This document shows, piece after piece, positions 12,997 to 14,796 of a DNA stretch of 14,796 bases. Location of the stretch: contig CAKVDR010000010.1 of assembly GCA_934726435.1 (NCBI GenBank), forward strand, positions 1-14,796. Reading direction: 5' to 3'. The notes under the pieces are model-generated. The model did no database searches. It worked only from the letters and a program-made list of their open reading frames with translations, and was not told where the DNA came from. The position numbers and the translations under genes are program-made. Position 1 is the first letter of the stretch, and each line of letters starts with the position of its first letter. The DNA comes from an uncultured Eubacteriales bacterium (GTDB lineage: Bacteria > Bacillota > Clostridia > Oscillospirales > Acutalibacteraceae).

Positions 12997-13272
12997 ATGT
13001 ACAAAATAGGAAGCAATGTTATAGCTTTAGAAAGTGAAGAAGAAAGAACATGTGTTGTCATAGAACTCAAAGAGGAACAATATTTTGATGAAAAAAGAAC
13101 TGTATTTAATGACTTCGACAAATACTATATTTACTATTTTAAAAAAACAACAGGTGATGCTGGTGGAGTATATCAGTGCTTCTTAAGTGCAGCTAAGAAG
13201 AATAATTTGCAAGTTAAAAATTTTCCTGAAGGAGGCAAAATTAAGTTTAAAGGCATAAGATATCTTGTGTAA
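12997..13272 (+). CDS. Hypothetical protein, 91 residues
   Basis: Not recognised. The ATG at 12997 follows a full AGGAGG site (12983-12988) with an 8-nt gap, which strongly supports translation; the in-frame TTG at 12991 is too close to that site. The protein starts MYKIGSNVIALE, is rich in Glu, Lys and Tyr, has no signal peptide or membrane helix, and looks like a small mixed alpha/beta cytosolic protein with strands around VVIEL, KYYIYYF and KIKFKGIRYLV. It stands alone between a terminator upstream and its own terminator downstream, and converges with the membrane protein genes. A role with those neighbours is possible, but nothing in the sequence shows it. Confidence 0.8.
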   Translation: MYKIGSNVIALESEEERTCVVIELKEEQYFDEKRTVFNDFDKYYIYYFKKTTGDAGGVYQCFLSAAKKNNLQVKNFPEGGKIKFKGIRYLV

Positions 13273-13288
13273 TAAAATATAATAGTTC

Positions 13289-13327
13289 AATGCATGGGTT
13301 ATAATTATTGTAGTCCATGCATTTTTT
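13289..13327 (+). terminator. Intrinsic terminator after the 91-residue gene
   Basis: AATGCATGG (13289-13297) pairs with CCATGCATT (13315-13323), with weaker pairs extending the stem inward, and runs into a T tract to 13327. On the minus strand the hairpin is present but has no clear T run, so its effect on the converging membrane genes is uncertain. Confidence 0.8.
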
Positions 13328-13349
13328 GTACATATTAATGATAATAATC

Positions 13350-14216
13350 TTATGGGTGTACAAATACGTCCATAACAACCCATCTAAAATTTTTAAATTC
13401 CAAATCTACTACTACAGGGAAGTAGAACTCAGTTCTTGTGCTATCTTCATTACTTTTATATTCATACCAGTACCAAGCTCTCGCTTTATTTAAAATTATT
13501 AAACTTATAGGGAACGAAAACCATTTTTCCTCATAAGTTATCTTACCCTTGTCCTTGTAGTAATCACTCCTAATCCGCATTCTTAAAAAATTTAAATCTG
13601 AAATATCATCAGGGAATTTATTGACTTTTCCGTAAGTTTCATAGCTTTCGTTTGCTATGTTTTTTATTTTGAAGCTTAAATACACACAGTTTAGAAGATA
13701 AAATGCAAGAAATGAACTTACAGAAATTAGAGAAATTTTTTTAGCTTTGCGTATGGTATCATCTTTAAACAAATGTTTTGTTTTAAGAAACAATGTATAC
13801 ACTAAAAGCAATATTCCTGACAACATGCAACAAAACAAACAGACTGACCAAGGAAACATATAATTACATAAATGATTGTATTCTATAAATCTAAGCGGAT
13901 TAACAGCTAATGCATAGTTATACATATTAAAAATCGGGATAGCGATAATCAAATTACAGACAGTGGATAAAATATAAAAAGAACTTTTGACTTTCCGAAG
14001 AAATAATAATACTATAAAAACCAAAAAACTTAAAGCTACAACACAAACATACGTAGAAATTATATCTCCAAAAGGGTCGGTGAAAAATTTAAAACCACTT
14101 CCGATGATTTTTCTTCCGTCATCGAAATAATACTCGTCTATAAAAAGTCTCTTACATATAATATATGAAACAAACAAAAACGACAGAATGTTAAATATTG
14201 ATAGAAATTTTTTCAT
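13350..14216 (-). CDS. Hypothetical five-helix membrane protein, downstream paralogue
   Basis: No family recognised. It has 288 residues with likely membrane helices at about 5-23, 54-73, 80-98, 121-144 and 161-182. Positive loops RKVK (74-77) and KTKHLFK...RKAKK (145-160) would be cytosolic, which puts the N-terminus inside and the last ~105 residues outside. That outer domain has aromatic stretches (RAWYWYEYK, EFYFPVVVDLEF). The ATG at 14216 follows AGGAGG with a 5-nt gap. It lies about 19 nt downstream of a near-duplicate gene and is probably in one operon with it. Residues ~155-280 come from a 377-bp direct repeat shared with that gene, while the N-terminal half and the last eight residues differ. 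Confidence 0.85.
   Translation of the reverse strand: MKKFLSIFNILSFLFVSYIICKRLFIDEYYFDDGRKIIGSGFKFFTDPFGDIISTYVCVVALSFLVFIVLLFLRKVKSSFYILSTVCNLIIAIPIFNMYNYALAVNPLRFIEYNHLCNYMFPWSVCLFCCMLSGILLLVYTLFLKTKHLFKDDTIRKAKKISLISVSSFLAFYLLNCVYLSFKIKNIANESYETYGKVNKFPDDISDLNFLRMRIRSDYYKDKGKITYEEKWFSFPISLIILNKARAWYWYEYKSNEDSTRTEFYFPVVVDLEFKNFRWVVMDVFVHP
13377..13753. repeat. Direct repeat, copy A (377 bp)
   Basis: Matches 14263-14639 at a constant offset of 886 bp with no gap and about eight mismatches by eye. It starts just inside the stop end of the downstream membrane gene and ends abruptly in the region coding for the cytosolic basic loop. Confidence 0.93.
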
Positions 14217-14235
14217 AAAACCTCCTATTTTATTT

Positions 14236-14796
14236 TTATGCCCCAGTAATTACCTCAGTAATAACCCATCTAAAATTTTTAAATTCTAAGTCTACTACTA
14301 CAGGGAAGTGGAACTCAGTCCTTGTGCTATCTTCATTACTTTTATATTCATACCAGTACCAAGCTCTCGCTTTATTTAAAATTATTAAACTTATAGGGAA
14401 CGAAAACCATTTTTCCTCATAAGTTATCTTACCCTTGTCCTTGTAGTAATCACTCCTAATCCGCATTCTTAAAAAATTTAAATCTGAAATATCATCAGGA
14501 AATTTATTGACTTTTCCGTAAGTTTCATAGCTTTCGTTTGCTATGTTTTTTATTTTGAAGCTTAAATAAACACAGCTCAGAAGATAAAATGCAAGAAATG
14601 AACTTACAGAAATTAGAGAAATTTTTTTAGCTTTGCGTAGTGTATTTTCCTTAAATAAGTGTTTTGTCTTTTTAAATATTAAATACATTGCAAGTAATAT
14701 TGCAGAAAAAGAAGACCAGAACATATAAAGCATCCAAGGCGATATAATGTGATCTAAATTGAAATCCAAAATGCAAAACAAATTATTATACATATT
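14236..14796 (-). CDS. Hypothetical membrane protein, upstream paralogue, 5' end outside the window
   Basis: The frame is open to the window edge; the Met at 14793 is internal, because N-M-Y-N here aligns with N-M-Y-N in the middle of the downstream paralogue (residues 97-100). The visible 186 residues hold a membrane helix around SPWMLYMFWSSFSAILLAMY, the basic cytosolic loop KKTKHLFKENTLRKAKK, a last membrane helix, and an outer C-terminal domain almost identical to that of its neighbour. The ends differ: ITEVITGA here against VMDVFVHP there. Function unknown. Further copies may lie beyond the edge. Confidence 0.85.
   Translation of the reverse strand, partial: NMYNNLFCILDFNLDHIISPWMLYMFWSSFSAILLAMYLIFKKTKHLFKENTLRKAKKISLISVSSFLAFYLLSCVYLSFKIKNIANESYETYGKVNKFPDDISDLNFLRMRIRSDYYKDKGKITYEEKWFSFPISLIILNKARAWYWYEYKSNEDSTRTEFHFPVVVDLEFKNFRWVITEVITGA
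14263..14639. repeat. Direct repeat, copy B (377 bp)
   Basis: Partner of 13377-13753. Outside these borders the two genes are clearly diverged, so the match is a sharp block and not a gradient. Confidence 0.93.

Noticed and set aside
14236..14793. Met at 14793 as the start of the right-hand membrane gene
   Set aside because: It aligns with an internal Met of the paralogue and the frame is still open at the window edge.
1..14796. Transposase, integrase or phage structural genes
   Set aside because: No such coding sequence or terminal inverted repeat is visible in the window. The only hint of an integrated element is the tRNA-Lys fragment.

Overview
The window looks like chromosomal DNA of a low-GC, Gram-positive-type bacterium, most likely a Clostridia-class Firmicute. 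The grounds are very AT-rich DNA, strong AGGAGG-type ribosome binding sites, TTG starts, a class B sortase, a giant secreted surface protein with Firmicutes-style C-terminal modules, an S11 D,D-carboxypeptidase and a tRNA gene that encodes its CCA end. Species cannot be named from sequence alone.

Left part (1-1128): the 3' part of a class B sortase gene, then peptide deformylase 25 nt or so downstream on the same strand, closed by a strong intrinsic terminator. Centre (1185-9768): a consensus promoter drives one 8.5-kb gene for a ~2833-residue secreted protein. It has a signal peptide, a beta-rich N-terminal part, about 45 tandem Y-x-Y-D repeats, a second short island of the same repeats, about six longer Ig-like repeats, a helical linker, a conserved C-terminal module and a membrane anchor. 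It has no LPXTG-like motif although a sortase gene lies close by. Directly downstream is an Xre-type regulator with its own extended -10 promoter and a start codon that is hard to place.

Right of the regulator, on the minus strand, fba (class II aldolase) and a D-alanyl-D-alanine carboxypeptidase form a two-gene operon. Its promoter lies at 12450-12421 and its intrinsic terminator sits inside the last codons of the convergent regulator gene. Divergent from fba, a consensus promoter drives tRNA-Thr(CGT). About 135 bp after that tRNA is a decayed 3' half of a tRNA-Lys(TTT), which may mark an old integration site, then a second terminator.

The right end (12997-14796) has an accessory look: an unrecognised 91-residue protein, then two tandem minus-strand membrane protein genes. 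Their last ~125 residues come from a 377-bp direct DNA repeat that is about 98% identical without gaps, while their N-terminal halves differ. The upstream copy runs off the window, so the array may continue.

The items most worth following up are the YD-like repeat array with its near-identical DNA repeats, the tRNA-Lys 3'-half fragment next to the duplicated membrane genes, and the terminator that overlaps a coding end.
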